Program-made: the position numbers and the translations under genes
Part shown: one piece after another, positions 1 through 8,339 of the stretch
Layout of the letters: each line of letters begins with the position of its first letter
Position numbering within the stretch: position 1 is the first letter of the stretch
NCBI RefSeq assembly: GCF_026342735.1
Contig: NZ_JAPEMM010000001.1
Coordinates: 3,844,001 to 3,908,000, forward strand
Length of the DNA stretch: 64,000 nt
Reading direction: 5' to 3'
Source of the DNA: Streptomyces sp. NBC_00193
GTDB taxonomy: Bacteria > Actinomycetota > Actinomycetes > Streptomycetales > Streptomycetaceae
Notes under the pieces: model-generated
Seen by the model: the letters and a program-made list of their open reading frames with translations, nothing else
Database searches by the model: none
Told to the model about the DNA's origin: nothing

Positions 1-2
1 CA

Positions 3-377
3 CTCCGGGAGGTCCTCGACCTGGCGCAGTACGCCTGTCTTGCCCAGGACCAGCCCGTCGAGCTGCGGGCTCCCGGGCTGCTGGAGTCGGCCGTGCACCG
101 GCCGCGGGCTCGGATGTTCGGGACTTCGGCGTACGAGGACACCTTCGAGCAGGCGGCCGCGCTGCTGCACGGGATCGCGACGAACCACCCCCTCGTCGAC
201 GGGAACAAGCGCACCGCCTGGCTCGCCGCCGCCACCTTCCTCGCCCTCAACGGAGTCGATCTCGGTGATGTCGATCAGGACGCGGCGTACGGCCTGGTCA
301 TCGACGTGGCGTCGGGCGACGAGGGGGACACCGGGCGGATCGCGGAGCGGCTGCGCGCGCTGAACCCGCGAATGTGA
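3..377 (+). CDS. Fic/Doc family protein, 5'-truncated by the window
   Basis: The reading frame is open from the first bases and ends at 375-377, so the start lies outside the window. The protein carries the Fic active-site signature HPLVDGNKRTAW (about residues 62-73 of the visible part). This fits HxFx(D/E)GNKR, in which the His is catalytic and the GNKR segment binds the nucleotide phosphates. The short size and Doc-like tail suggest a death-on-curing toxin that phosphorylates or AMPylates a target; EF-Tu is the target of classical Doc. A cognate antitoxin would be expected just upstream, outside the window. Family assignment is good; toxin activity is inferred. Confidence 0.85.
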   Translation, partial: LREVLDLAQYACLAQDQPVELRAPGLLESAVHRPRARMFGTSAYEDTFEQAAALLHGIATNHPLVDGNKRTAWLAAATFLALNGVDLGDVDQDAAYGLVIDVASGDEGDTGRIAERLRALNPRM

Positions 378-546
378 CGCTCGCCGCACGCGCCGAGGTC
401 ACGGGCCTGTCCCTCCGCGAGGGGCGGGCCCGGGCCGGTAAGGTGGCCCGGTTGTCCTACGTACGACTGCCCGTACCGCTGGCCGTACCGATGCCCGGAA
501 TGCACGCCCGGAACGGATACGCCGCCGAGAGCCCGAACCGGAGACC

Positions 547-2331
547 GTGACTACTACCGCCTCCCACCACCTCTCACCCGCCTTCCCCGGCCGCGCGCCG
601 TGGGGTACCGCCAGCGCCCTGCGAGCTTGGCAGCAGGGTGCGCTGGACCGGTACCTGGAGACCCAGCCGCGCGACTTCCTCGCCGTCGCGACCCCCGGCG
701 CCGGAAAGACCACCTTCGCGCTGACGCTCGCGTCCTGGCTGCTGCACCACCACGTGGTGCAGCAGGTGACCGTCGTCGCGCCCACCGAGCACCTGAAGAA
801 GCAGTGGGCGGAAGCCGCTGCCCGGATAGGGATCCGGCTGGACCCGGACTACTCCGCCGGCCCGCTCAGCAAGGACTACCACGGGGTCGCCGTCACGTAC
901 GCGGGTGTCGGCGTGCGGCCGATGCTGCACCGCAACCGGTGCGAGCAGCGCAAGACCCTTGTCATTCTTGATGAGATCCACCACGCCGGTGACTCCAAGT
1001 CGTGGGGCGAGGCCTGTCTGGAGGCCTTCGACCCGGCGACGCGGCGGCTCGCCCTCACCGGTACGCCTTTCCGGTCCGACACCAATCCCATTCCTTTCGT
1101 GGCTTACGAGGAAGGGAACGATGGAATTCGGCGGTCCTCCGCCGACTACACCTACGGCTACGGGAACGCCTTGGGCGACGGGGTCGTGCGGCCCGTCATC
1201 TTCCTCTCCTACAGCGGCAACATGCGCTGGCGCACCAAGGCGGGCGACGAGATCGCCGCGCGCCTCGGCGAGCCGATGACCAAGGACGCCATCTCGCAGG
1301 CCTGGCGCACGGCCCTCGACGCGCGCGGCGACTGGATGCCGAACGTGCTGCGCGCCGCCGACCAGCGGCTGACCGAGGTCAGGAAGGGCATCCCGGACGC
1401 GGGCGGGCTGGTCATCGCCGCCGACCAGGACTCCGCGCGCGCCTACGCCAAGCTGATCCGGGAGATCACCGGCACCAAGGCCACCGTCGTACTGTCCGAC
1501 GACACCGGCGCCTCGAAGCGGATCGACGAGTTCGCCGCGAGCAACGACCGCTGGATGGTCGCCGTCCGCATGGTGTCCGAGGGCGTCGACGTGCCGAGAC
1601 TGGCGGTCGGCGTGTACGCCACCACCATCTCGACCCCGCTGTTCTTCGCGCAGGCCGTCGGGCGCTTCGTGCGCTCGCGCCGGCGCGGCGAGACGGCCTC
1701 GGTGTTCCTGCCGACCATTCCCTACCTGCTGGGCTTCGCCAACGAGATGGAAGTCGAGCGCGACCACGTCCTCGACAAGCCGAAGAAGCAGGGCGAGGAA
1801 GACCCGTACGCCGACTCCGAGAAGGAGATGGAGGAGGCGAACAAGCAGGAGGACGAGGACACCGGCGACGAGGAACAGATGTCCTTCGAGGCGCTGGAGT
1901 CCGACGCCGTCTTCGACCGGGTGCTGTACGACGGCGCCGAGTTCGGCATGCAGGCGCATCCGGGGAGCGAGGAGGAGCAGGACTACCTCGGCATCCCCGG
2001 GCTGCTGGAGCCCGACCAGGTGCAGATGCTGCTCCAGAAGCGGCAGTCGCGGCAGATCGCGCACAGCAAGCGCAAGCCCGACTCGGAGGCGGACCTGCTG
2101 GAGCTGCCGGCCGACCGGCGCCCCGTGGTCTCCCACAAGGAACTGCTGGAGCTGCGGAAGTCGCTCAACACGATGGTCGGTGCGTACGTCCACCAGAGCG
2201 GCAAGCCGCACGGGGTGCTCCACACCGAACTGCGCCGCGTGTGCGGCGGACCGCCGAGCGCGGAAGCCACGGCGGGACAGCTGCGCGAGCGGATCAAGAA
2301 GGTCCAGGAGTGGGCCACCCGGATGCGGTGA
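547..2331 (+). CDS. DEAD/DEAH-box superfamily 2 helicase
   Basis: A 594-residue protein starting at GTG 547. SF2 motifs are in order: Walker A ATPGAGKTT (residues 48-56), Walker B DEIHH (142-146), motif III TGTPFRSD (171-178), motif V SEGVDV (345-350) and motif VI around QAVGRFVRSRR (370-380). It should use ATP to move on or remodel nucleic acid. Residues about 405-435 form a very acidic linker, and the C-terminal 170 residues match no domain I recognise. It stands alone with about 170 bp of upstream sequence. Similar solitary helicases are common in Streptomyces; a role in DNA repair or restriction is possible but not shown. Confidence 0.9.
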   Translation: MTTTASHHLSPAFPGRAPWGTASALRAWQQGALDRYLETQPRDFLAVATPGAGKTTFALTLASWLLHHHVVQQVTVVAPTEHLKKQWAEAAARIGIRLDPDYSAGPLSKDYHGVAVTYAGVGVRPMLHRNRCEQRKTLVILDEIHHAGDSKSWGEACLEAFDPATRRLALTGTPFRSDTNPIPFVAYEEGNDGIRRSSADYTYGYGNALGDGVVRPVIFLSYSGNMRWRTKAGDEIAARLGEPMTKDAISQAWRTALDARGDWMPNVLRAADQRLTEVRKGIPDAGGLVIAADQDSARAYAKLIREITGTKATVVLSDDTGASKRIDEFAASNDRWMVAVRMVSEGVDVPRLAVGVYATTISTPLFFAQAVGRFVRSRRRGETASVFLPTIPYLLGFANEMEVERDHVLDKPKKQGEEDPYADSEKEMEEANKQEDEDTGDEEQMSFEALESDAVFDRVLYDGAEFGMQAHPGSEEEQDYLGIPGLLEPDQVQMLLQKRQSRQIAHSKRKPDSEADLLELPADRRPVVSHKELLELRKSLNTMVGAYVHQSGKPHGVLHTELRRVCGGPPSAEATAGQLRERIKKVQEWATRMR

Positions 2332-2735
2332 TTTCCTACGGAATACGGCGCGGGCGGCGGGGGGACATTTGTACGGTTCCCGCCCGCCCGGGCCGTCGTA
2401 GCGGTGGCGCCGCACCCGTGGTGGGAGGCCCTGCGGGGCCGCGCGGGACAGCCCGGGAACACGCGCCGGGGCCAGAGGCCGAAGGTCACGAATTGGCGGC
2501 GATGCGCGTTTTCAACCGGCATAAAACGGCAGTAGGCGCCCGGATTCTGGACGAGCCCTTCCGCTGAGCGAACCCGCTCGCTAGTGTCCCGGCATCGAAC
2601 GCCCCGTGGCAGCGCCGCCGCGGGAGCGCAGCCGGTGCCATGGCCGCTACCGGCGGCCTCTCCGTGCGTCGCCGAGGGACCGGCGGCGCTATCCCCAGAG
2701 AGTCACCGCCGCCCACCGAAAGAGGGAGAGGCGTC
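2332..2735. other. 404-bp region between helicase and IclR gene, no gene seen
   Basis: The IclR reading frame stays open back to an ATG at 2640, but the start at GTG 2736 is preferred, so this interval is treated as non-coding. It should contain the end of the helicase transcript and the promoter of the regulator. A small inverted repeat (GAGCG-aacc-CGCTC) lies near 2567-2580. No convincing -10/-35 pair could be fixed by eye. Confidence 0.5.
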
Positions 2736-3377
2736 GTGACCGCGGAAACCTCCCAGACTCTCGACCGAGGACTCCGAGTTCTCAAACTGCTCGCCGACAC
2801 CGACCACGGTCTGACCGTCACCGAGCTCTCCAACCGCCTCGGTGTGAACCGCACCGTGGTCTACCGCCTCCTGGCCACCCTCGAACAGCACGCCCTGGTC
2901 CGCCGCGACCTCGGCGGCCGCGCCCGCGTCGGGCTCGGGGTGCTGCGCCTGGGCCGCCAGGTGCACCCGCTCGTGCGCGAGGCCGCGCTGCCCGCGCTGC
3001 GCTCCCTCGCCGAGGACATAGGCGCCACCGCGCACCTGACCCTCGTGGACGGAACCGAAGCGCTCGCCGTGGCGGTCGTCGAGCCGACCTGGACCGACTA
3101 CCACGTGGCCTACCGGCCCGGCTTCCGCCATCCGCTGGACCGCGGGGCAGCCGGCCGGGCCATCCTGGCCGCCCGTCAGGGCACGCTCATCGAGCCCGGG
3201 TACACGCTCACCCACGGGGAGCTCGAAGCGGGCGCCAGCGGCGCTGCTGCACCCCTGGTGGGCATCACCGGGCTGGAGGGCAGCGTGGGCGTCGTCATGC
3301 TGGCCGACGCCGTGCCCGAGCGGGTCGGCCCGCGCGTCGTGGACGCCGCCCGCGAGGTGGCCGACGCCCTGCGCTAG
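2736..3377 (+). CDS. IclR family transcriptional regulator
   Basis: A 213-residue protein. GTG 2736 is chosen because the purine-rich AGAGGGAGAGG lies just upstream and the family homology begins at once (SQTLDRGLRVLKLLAD). The N-terminal winged helix-turn-helix (about residues 5-65, with VTELSNRLGVNRTVVYRLLATLEQ) is followed by an IclR effector-binding domain to the C-terminus. The effector domain is somewhat shorter than in typical 250-residue IclR proteins. An alternative ATG at 2640 would add 32 low-complexity residues. Neighbours do not reveal the effector or target; autoregulation is typical of the family. Confidence 0.88.
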   Translation: MTAETSQTLDRGLRVLKLLADTDHGLTVTELSNRLGVNRTVVYRLLATLEQHALVRRDLGGRARVGLGVLRLGRQVHPLVREAALPALRSLAEDIGATAHLTLVDGTEALAVAVVEPTWTDYHVAYRPGFRHPLDRGAAGRAILAARQGTLIEPGYTLTHGELEAGASGAAAPLVGITGLEGSVGVVMLADAVPERVGPRVVDAAREVADALR

Positions 3378-3410
3378 CGCAGGGCCCACCAGCGGTCCGT
3401 CAGGACACCG

Positions 3411-3441
3411 AGCCGCGCCCCCGACCGCCGGGGGCGCGGCT
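3411..3441 (+). terminator. Hairpin terminator after IclR gene
   Basis: A 13-bp perfect inverted repeat (AGCCGCGCCCCCG / CGGGGGCGCGGCT) with a 5-nt loop lies 33 bp after the IclR stop and just before the next gene. There is no strong T-tract, as is usual for Streptomyces terminators. Confidence 0.6.
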
Positions 3442-3477
3442 CGACCCGTTCGGGGGCACCCGCGCTAGATTGGCCCG

Positions 3478-4278
3478 GTGCTCTCTCGCCTCACACGTCT
3501 GCCGCGTCCCGCCGCCCTCGCCGTCTGCGCCGTGCCCGTGCTCGCGCTGTTCGCCGTCGCGGCCTTCGCCCCGCTGCCCTTCGTGATCGCGCAGCCGGGC
3601 CTCACGGCCGACGTGCTCGGCTCCCGCGACGGCAAGCAGGTCATCGCCATCACCGGGGCGCCCACCCGCGAGACCACGGGCCAGCTGCGGATGACCACCA
3701 TCCAGGCCACCGGCCCCTCCACCTCCGTCACCCTCCCCGAGCTGGTCGGCGACTGGTTCGACACCTCCCGGGCGGTCATGCCCAGGGAGTCGGTGTACCC
3801 GTCGGGCGGAAGCGACAAGGAGATCGAGGAGCACAACCTGGAGGAGATGACCAAGTCGCAGTCGACGGCCTCCGAGGCCGCCCTCGGCTACCTCCACAAG
3901 GACCCGAAGGACGTGAAGGTCGAGCTGAACCTCGCCGACGTCGGCGGTCCCAGCGCGGGACTGCTCTTCTCCCTCGGCATCGTCGACAAGCTCGACGGGA
4001 ACGGCAGCGGCGGCGATCTCACCGGCGGCAGCACCATCGCCGGTACGGGCACCATCACCGCGTCCGGCGAGGTCGGCGCGGTCGGTGGCGTGGCCCTGAA
4101 GACTCAGGCCGCGCGGCGCGACGGGGCGAGCGTGTTCCTCGTACCGGCGGCGGAGTGCTCGGACGCCAAGTCCGAACTGCCCGAGGGGCTGCGGCTGGTC
4201 CCCGTCACTTCGCTGACGGATGCGGTTGACGCGCTGCGGGCTCTGCAGAAGAAGGGCGAATCGGTTCCGTCCTGCTGA
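3478..4278 (+). CDS. Membrane-anchored Lon-like (S16) serine protease, YlbL-related without PDZ
   Basis: A 266-residue protein starting at GTG 3478. One N-terminal membrane segment (about residues 12-38) precedes a region like the N-terminal part of YlbL (GQLRMTTI near 68-75, then a segment with VYPSG). The C-terminal S16 peptidase domain has the catalytic Ser in GGPSAG (S159) and the Lys in GGVALK (K208). YlbL proteins are about 340-350 residues with a PDZ domain between these parts. Here the NLEEMTKSQSTASEAAL segment runs almost directly into the peptidase domain, so the PDZ appears to be missing. The active site should face outward. The 3' end overlaps the convergent MFS gene by 74 bp. Confidence 0.85.
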   Translation: MLSRLTRLPRPAALAVCAVPVLALFAVAAFAPLPFVIAQPGLTADVLGSRDGKQVIAITGAPTRETTGQLRMTTIQATGPSTSVTLPELVGDWFDTSRAVMPRESVYPSGGSDKEIEEHNLEEMTKSQSTASEAALGYLHKDPKDVKVELNLADVGGPSAGLLFSLGIVDKLDGNGSGGDLTGGSTIAGTGTITASGEVGAVGGVALKTQAARRDGASVFLVPAAECSDAKSELPEGLRLVPVTSLTDAVDALRALQKKGESVPSC

Positions 4279-5512
4279 GCAGCGGGGCCGCCGGCGCAGC
4301 CTCCATGCTCCGCCAGGACGGGAACACCAGCGGGGAGAGCGTCGCGAGGAAGTAGATCCCGCCGAACACCAGCAGCGCGCGCGTCACCCCGAACCCGTCG
4401 ATCAGCAGCCCGGCGGCCAGCCCGCCCAGCGGCATCGTGAGCTCGCAGCCCGCCTGGGTCACGCCCGAGACCCGGCTGCGCAGCGCGTCGGGCACCTTCT
4501 CCAGCATCACCGTGGTCAGGATCGGGTTGAGCACGCCCGCGCCCAGCCCGGACAGCGCCATCGTCACCGCGAGCGGCAGCGGGGTGTCGGTGAAGGCGGC
4601 GACCACGTAGCGCGGGGCCCCGCACAGCAGGAACGCCGCGGCGAACACGGCCCTACGGGGGAAGCGCTCGCCCCAGGCTCCGTAGAGCAGGGCCCCCAGC
4701 AGTGCGAACCCGCCGAAGAGGGCGATCATCAGGCCGAGCGCGGTGGCTCCGCCGAGGGCGTCGCGGCCGTGCACGGGCAGCAGGACCGAGGACCAGCCCT
4801 GGTCGAGGCCGTTGGTCATCATCACCATCACCGTGATGCCCAGCAGCAGCCGGGCCCGGGTCAGGAACCGCAGGCCCTCGGCGAGTTCGGCCCGGTAGCC
4901 GGCCAGGGACACCTTCCCGGCGGCGCGCTGCGGTTCGGCGGCCGGTATCCCGCGCAGGAACGCGGTGACCAGCAGCGCGGAGGCGCCGAAGGTGGCCGCG
5001 TCGAGGAGCAGGACCGACTCGGCGCCGATCGTGGCGATCAGCAGGCCGGCCAGCGCGGCCCCGATCATGCGGGCTCCGCGCGAGACGGCGTCGTAGAGGC
5101 TGGCGGCGCGGGCGACGGTGGTGCCGGCGTGCTCGGCGAGATGGGGGAGCAGGACGTAGCGGGCGGTCAGTCCGGGGGTGTGCACGAGGCCGCCGACGGC
5201 CATCAGTGCGCACAGCATCCAGAACTCCAGCAGCCCGGTGTAGTGCAGCAGCGGGATCGCGGCCACGGACAGTCCGCAGATCAGGTCGGAGACGGCGGAG
5301 ACCCGGCGGCGGCCGAGCCGGTCGATGACCGGGCCCGCGACGAGGGCGGCCACCGCGACGGGCAGGGTGGCGCAGAAGGCGACGATCCCGGCCCGGCCGG
5401 CGCTGCCCGTGGTCTGGAGCACGAACCACGGGACCCCGATGAGGGTCAGCGAACTCCCGGCTATCGAGATGGTGTTGGCGATCAGGACGGCGATGAAGGG
5501 GCGACGGCTCAC
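4205..5512 (-). CDS. Major facilitator superfamily efflux transporter
   Basis: A 435-residue integral membrane protein with about 12 hydrophobic segments and the loop 2-3 signature GPVIDRLGRRR near residue 60. It resembles the EntS/multidrug branch of MFS and probably exports a small molecule by proton antiport. The GTG start at 5512 overlaps the stop of the preceding small ORF (GTGA), so the two are translationally coupled. Both lie downstream of an ArsR-type repressor, which suggests substrate-induced expression. The substrate cannot be told from sequence. The C-terminal 30 residues are hydrophilic and overlap the convergent Lon-like gene. Confidence 0.9.
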   Translation of the reverse strand: MSRRPFIAVLIANTISIAGSSLTLIGVPWFVLQTTGSAGRAGIVAFCATLPVAVAALVAGPVIDRLGRRRVSAVSDLICGLSVAAIPLLHYTGLLEFWMLCALMAVGGLVHTPGLTARYVLLPHLAEHAGTTVARAASLYDAVSRGARMIGAALAGLLIATIGAESVLLLDAATFGASALLVTAFLRGIPAAEPQRAAGKVSLAGYRAELAEGLRFLTRARLLLGITVMVMMTNGLDQGWSSVLLPVHGRDALGGATALGLMIALFGGFALLGALLYGAWGERFPRRAVFAAAFLLCGAPRYVVAAFTDTPLPLAVTMALSGLGAGVLNPILTTVMLEKVPDALRSRVSGVTQAGCELTMPLGGLAAGLLIDGFGVTRALLVFGGIYFLATLSPLVFPSWRSMEAAPAAPLLSRTEPIRPSSAEPAARQPHPSAK

Positions 5513-5763
5513 GCGATGCCGCCGTGCGGGCGGGAGATGCGGGTGTTGCGGGTGATGCGTGCGTGCAGGTGCGCGGGCTGGATCAGGCGGATTCCGAGCG
5601 CGATCAGGGTCTCGCCGAGCTGGTTGCGCAGGGCGGGGGCGCGCAGGTGGGGAACGTGGCCGACGTGCGGTGCGGCCGCCCGCGCGCGGCGCCAGGCGGC
5701 GGCCTCGGCGGTGCGGGTGGCGTGGATCGCGGCGTGGTTTTCGGCATGGCTGAAGGCGTGCAC
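5509..5763 (-). CDS. Small hypothetical protein, His-rich N-terminus, between arsR and MFS genes
   Basis: An 84-residue ORF from GTG 5763, preceded by a good ribosome site (AAGGAG) and coupled to the MFS gene through a GTGA overlap. The N-terminus is rich in spaced histidines (MHAFSHAENHAAIH); the rest is basic and Ala-rich. There is no membrane segment or known domain. Position in the operon and the ribosome site support it as a real gene. A metal- or ligand-related role is only a guess from the histidines. Confidence 0.6.
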   Translation of the reverse strand: MHAFSHAENHAAIHATRTAEAAAWRRARAAAPHVGHVPHLRAPALRNQLGETLIALGIRLIQPAHLHARITRNTRISRPHGGIA

Positions 5764-5812
5764 GGCAGGACTCCTTCTGCGAAAGGGGTGTGTGGGGCGC
5801 TGCTCGGTGGCG

Positions 5813-6397
5813 CTACTTGGTGCGCACCGGGAAGGCGTGCGTGTGGACGCGGACCGTCTCCGTACCCTCCGAGGGCGGCAGATCGCGGTAGCTGTTGATC
5901 AGGTCGTGCATTTTGAGGACCAGCTCGTGGCTCTGCTCGGGGGTCAGCTGCAGCGAGAAGTCGCTGAGCTCGGAGCTCCGGCGCCACTCCAGCGACCAGG
6001 TGTGCGCCTCGCCCAGCCAGGAGGACAGCTCCTGTTCGTGGATCTTCACGATCTCCGCGAGGAAGACCTCCGCGGCACCGCGCGTGGCCGGGTCGGTGTC
6101 GTAGACCAGCGCCTCGTCGAAGATCGTGCCGTCCTGGGACGGCCGCCACCAGCGCTCACGGCCCTTGCCGTGCTCGGGGGCGTCCTCGACGAACCCGTAC
6201 GCGGCGAGCTGGCGCAGGTGGTAGCTGGTGGCCCCGCTCGATTCCCCGAGCCGCTCCGCCAGCTGCGAAGCGGTGGCCGGCCCGTGCAGGCGCAGGTCGC
6301 CCAGCAGACGGATGCGCAGCGGGTGGGCCAGACCGCGCAGGGAGTGGGCGTCGAGCTTGCGGAGCTGGGGTTCGGCGGGCTTCTCGTTCTCGGGCAT
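5813..6397 (-). CDS. ArsR-type winged-helix transcriptional regulator
   Basis: A 194-residue protein. The N-terminal ArsR-like winged helix (about residues 15-90) contains LRGLAHPLRIRLLGDLRLHG and the recognition segment SGATSYHLRQLAAYGFV. A C-terminal region of about 100 residues shows no ArsR cysteine metal site, so the ligand is probably organic rather than a metal. It heads an operon with the small ORF and the MFS exporter. Its upstream region (6411-6460) carries repeated TTGCAAAGAA elements in inverted orientation, which is the expected operator for autoregulation. Confidence 0.88.
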   Translation of the reverse strand: MPENEKPAEPQLRKLDAHSLRGLAHPLRIRLLGDLRLHGPATASQLAERLGESSGATSYHLRQLAAYGFVEDAPEHGKGRERWWRPSQDGTIFDEALVYDTDPATRGAAEVFLAEIVKIHEQELSSWLGEAHTWSLEWRRSSELSDFSLQLTPEQSHELVLKMHDLINSYRDLPPSEGTETVRVHTHAFPVRTK

Positions 6398-6410
6398 GCC
6401 TCAACAGTAG

Positions 6411-6460
6411 AGTTGCAAAGAAGTCTCTGCAAGGGTTTCTTTGCAACTACTTCTTTGCAT
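6411..6460 (-). promoter_or_regulatory. Palindromic operator array upstream of arsR-MFS operon
   Basis: A perfect 12-bp inverted repeat, AGTTGCAAAGAA (6411-6422) and TTCTTTGCAACT (6437-6448), is followed by another half-site copy TTCTTTGCAT (6451-6460) and a degenerate TCTCTGCAA in the spacer. The tract is strikingly AT-rich for this genome and ends 14 bp before the ArsR start codon. Binding by the adjacent ArsR protein is inferred. Confidence 0.7.
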
Positions 6461-6485
6461 CCGTTCCTTTGGAACTCGCCCGGAC

Positions 6486-7472
6486 TCAGCCCTCCTTGAT
6501 GAACCCCTCCGCCACCAGCCACTCCTTCGCCACGTCGTGCGGGTCCCGGCCCTCCACGTCCACCAGCGCGTTGAGCCGCTGCGCCGTCTCCGTCGTCAGC
6601 CGCTTCGACAGGGGGTCCAGGAGCCCGGCGATCGCCGGGTACTTCTCCAGGGTCTTGGCGTGCAGCTCCGGCGCCGCGTTGTAGTTGGGGAAGAAGTGCC
6701 GGTCGTCGGCGAGGGTGTCCAGGTCCATGGCCTTGATCCGGCCGTCCGTGGTGAAGGCCTCGCCCAGCAGGCAGGAATCGGACTTGGAGACCTGCGTGTA
6801 GATGATCCCGGCGTCCATCTTCATGACGTTGCCCGCCGGGATCTTCATCCCGTACGCCTTCTCCATCCCCGGCAGCCCGTCCTCCCGCGAGGCGAACTCG
6901 TTCTCCACGCAGACCGTCACCGCCTTGGGGTCGCGCTGCGACAGCGCGGCCACGTCCGACAGGGTCTTCAGCCCGTACTTGGCGTTGTTCTTCTTGCTGA
7001 TGGCCAGCGTGTAGGTGTTGTTGAGGGTGGACGGCGCCAGCCAGGCCACGCCGTTCTTCACGTCCGCGGCCCGCACCGCCTCCCACTGCTCGTACGGGTC
7101 CGTGATCGGCTCGTCGTTGCCGAGGTAGGTGATCCACGCCGTGCCCGTGTACTCGTACATGGCGTCCGCGTCGCCCTGGATGATCGCCTCGCGGGCGCTG
7201 ATCGACCCGGGCAGGTTGGTGCGGTCCAGCACCTCCGCGCCGGCCGCCTTGAAGATCAGGCCGATCATCTGGCCGAGCACGATGTTCTCGCTGAAGTTCT
7301 TCGAGGTGACCGTGAGCGAGGCGCCCTTGAGGGGCTGCCCTTGGCCGACCGAGCCCGGTACGACGTCGTCCACCATCGGGGACCCGCTCTTGAGCCCGCA
7401 GCCCGCCAGCGGCAGCAGGGGCAGCAGGGCGGCAGCGCAGGCCGCGGCCGTCCGTAGGGCGAGCTTGCCCAT
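6486..7472 (-). CDS. Osmoprotectant/glycine betaine ABC transporter substrate-binding lipoprotein
   Basis: A 328-residue OpuBC/OpuCC-type solute-binding protein. The signal peptide ends in a lipobox LAGC (C25), so it should be lipid-anchored on the outer face of the membrane. Family segments include SKNFSENIVLGQMIGLIFKA near residues 57-76 and the YEYTGTAW motif near 107-114 that helps form the quaternary-amine pocket. It is the last gene of a four-gene operon and directly abuts the permease gene at 7473. The ligand is predicted to be glycine betaine, choline or a related compatible solute. Confidence 0.9.
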   Translation of the reverse strand: MGKLALRTAAACAAALLPLLPLAGCGLKSGSPMVDDVVPGSVGQGQPLKGASLTVTSKNFSENIVLGQMIGLIFKAAGAEVLDRTNLPGSISAREAIIQGDADAMYEYTGTAWITYLGNDEPITDPYEQWEAVRAADVKNGVAWLAPSTLNNTYTLAISKKNNAKYGLKTLSDVAALSQRDPKAVTVCVENEFASREDGLPGMEKAYGMKIPAGNVMKMDAGIIYTQVSKSDSCLLGEAFTTDGRIKAMDLDTLADDRHFFPNYNAAPELHAKTLEKYPAIAGLLDPLSKRLTTETAQRLNALVDVEGRDPHDVAKEWLVAEGFIKEG

Positions 7473-8339
7473 CTACGCCTCCAGCCCGCGCGGGGTCAGG
7501 ACCGTCTCGGCCAGGGAGGCCAGCCAGTCCACGAACAGCGCCAGCGCCACCGTCAGCACCGAGCCCAGCACCAGCACCGGCATCCGCTGGGTCTGGATCC
7601 CGGAGGTGATCAGGTCGCCGAGGCCCCCGCCGCCGCCGAAGGTGGCCAGGGTCGCGGTGCCGACGTTGAGGACGAGGGCCGTCCGTACGCCCGCCAGGAT
7701 CAGCGGGACGGCCAGCGGCAGTTCCACCTTCATCAGGGTGCCCATGGAGGACATCCCGATCCCGCGCGAGGCCTCCACCAGCTGCGGGTCGATCCCGCGC
7801 AGCCCGGCGACGGTGTTGGACAGCACGGGCAGGACGGCGTAGGCGACCATGCCGATGATCGCCGTCGAGGGGCCGATGCCGAGCCAGATGACCAGCAGGG
7901 CCAGCAGGCCGATGGCCGGGGTGGCCTGGCCGATGTTGGCGACGGCGGTGACCAGCGGGGCCGCCCGGCGCAGGCCGCGGCGGGTGAGGGCGATGCCGAG
8001 CGGGATCGCGATGATCAGCACCCAGAAGGTGGAGATCGCGGTCAGCTGGACGTGCTGCCACAGCCGGAGTTCGACGTTGCCGTCGGCCAGGGAGTTCTCG
8101 GCGATGGTGTCGAGGGTGGCATTGGTGATCCACAGGTACGTGGCCAGCAGCACCAGCGCCAGCACGATGGGCAGGGTCACCAGCCGGGCCCAGGTGAGCC
8201 GGCGCCCGGGGCGGGGCGGCGCGATGGAGGCCATGACGTCCTCGGCGGGCTCCGGTTCCTCCGGATCGCGGAAGACGTGGCCCTTGAGCTCGTGCTCGCC
8301 GGGCGGGCGTTCGGGGGAGACCGGGTTGCGCGGGCTCAT
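7473..8339 (-). CDS. Osmoprotectant ABC transporter permease (second permease)
   Basis: A 288-residue membrane protein. ATG 8339 is chosen because it overlaps the stop of the ATPase gene (ATGA). A hydrophilic N-terminal extension of about 60 residues precedes a BPD-type permease domain with about six membrane segments. The EAA loop is visible as VEASRGIGMSSMGTLMKVELPLA. It is paired with the other permease gene at 9639-10286 and with the ATPase between them. The reading frame stays open upstream to 8681, but that part overlaps the ATPase gene and is not likely translated. Confidence 0.9.
   Translation of the reverse strand: MSPRNPVSPERPPGEHELKGHVFRDPEEPEPAEDVMASIAPPRPGRRLTWARLVTLPIVLALVLLATYLWITNATLDTIAENSLADGNVELRLWQHVQLTAISTFWVLIIAIPLGIALTRRGLRRAAPLVTAVANIGQATPAIGLLALLVIWLGIGPSTAIIGMVAYAVLPVLSNTVAGLRGIDPQLVEASRGIGMSSMGTLMKVELPLAVPLILAGVRTALVLNVGTATLATFGGGGGLGDLITSGIQTQRMPVLVLGSVLTVALALFVDWLASLAETVLTPRGLEA

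Noticed and set aside
547..2331. Phage defence helicase with the Fic gene as a defence pair
   Set aside because: There is a 169-bp gap, no coupling and no known defence system with this pairing; the association cannot be supported.
574..2415. A long minus-strand ORF (613 codons) opposite the helicase gene
   Set aside because: It is a GC-rich shadow ORF; the plus strand has full SF2 helicase motifs and the minus product has no recognisable domain.
4220..6499. A 759-codon plus-strand ORF opposite the MFS and ArsR genes
   Set aside because: No domain; low-complexity product; covers three well-supported minus-strand genes.
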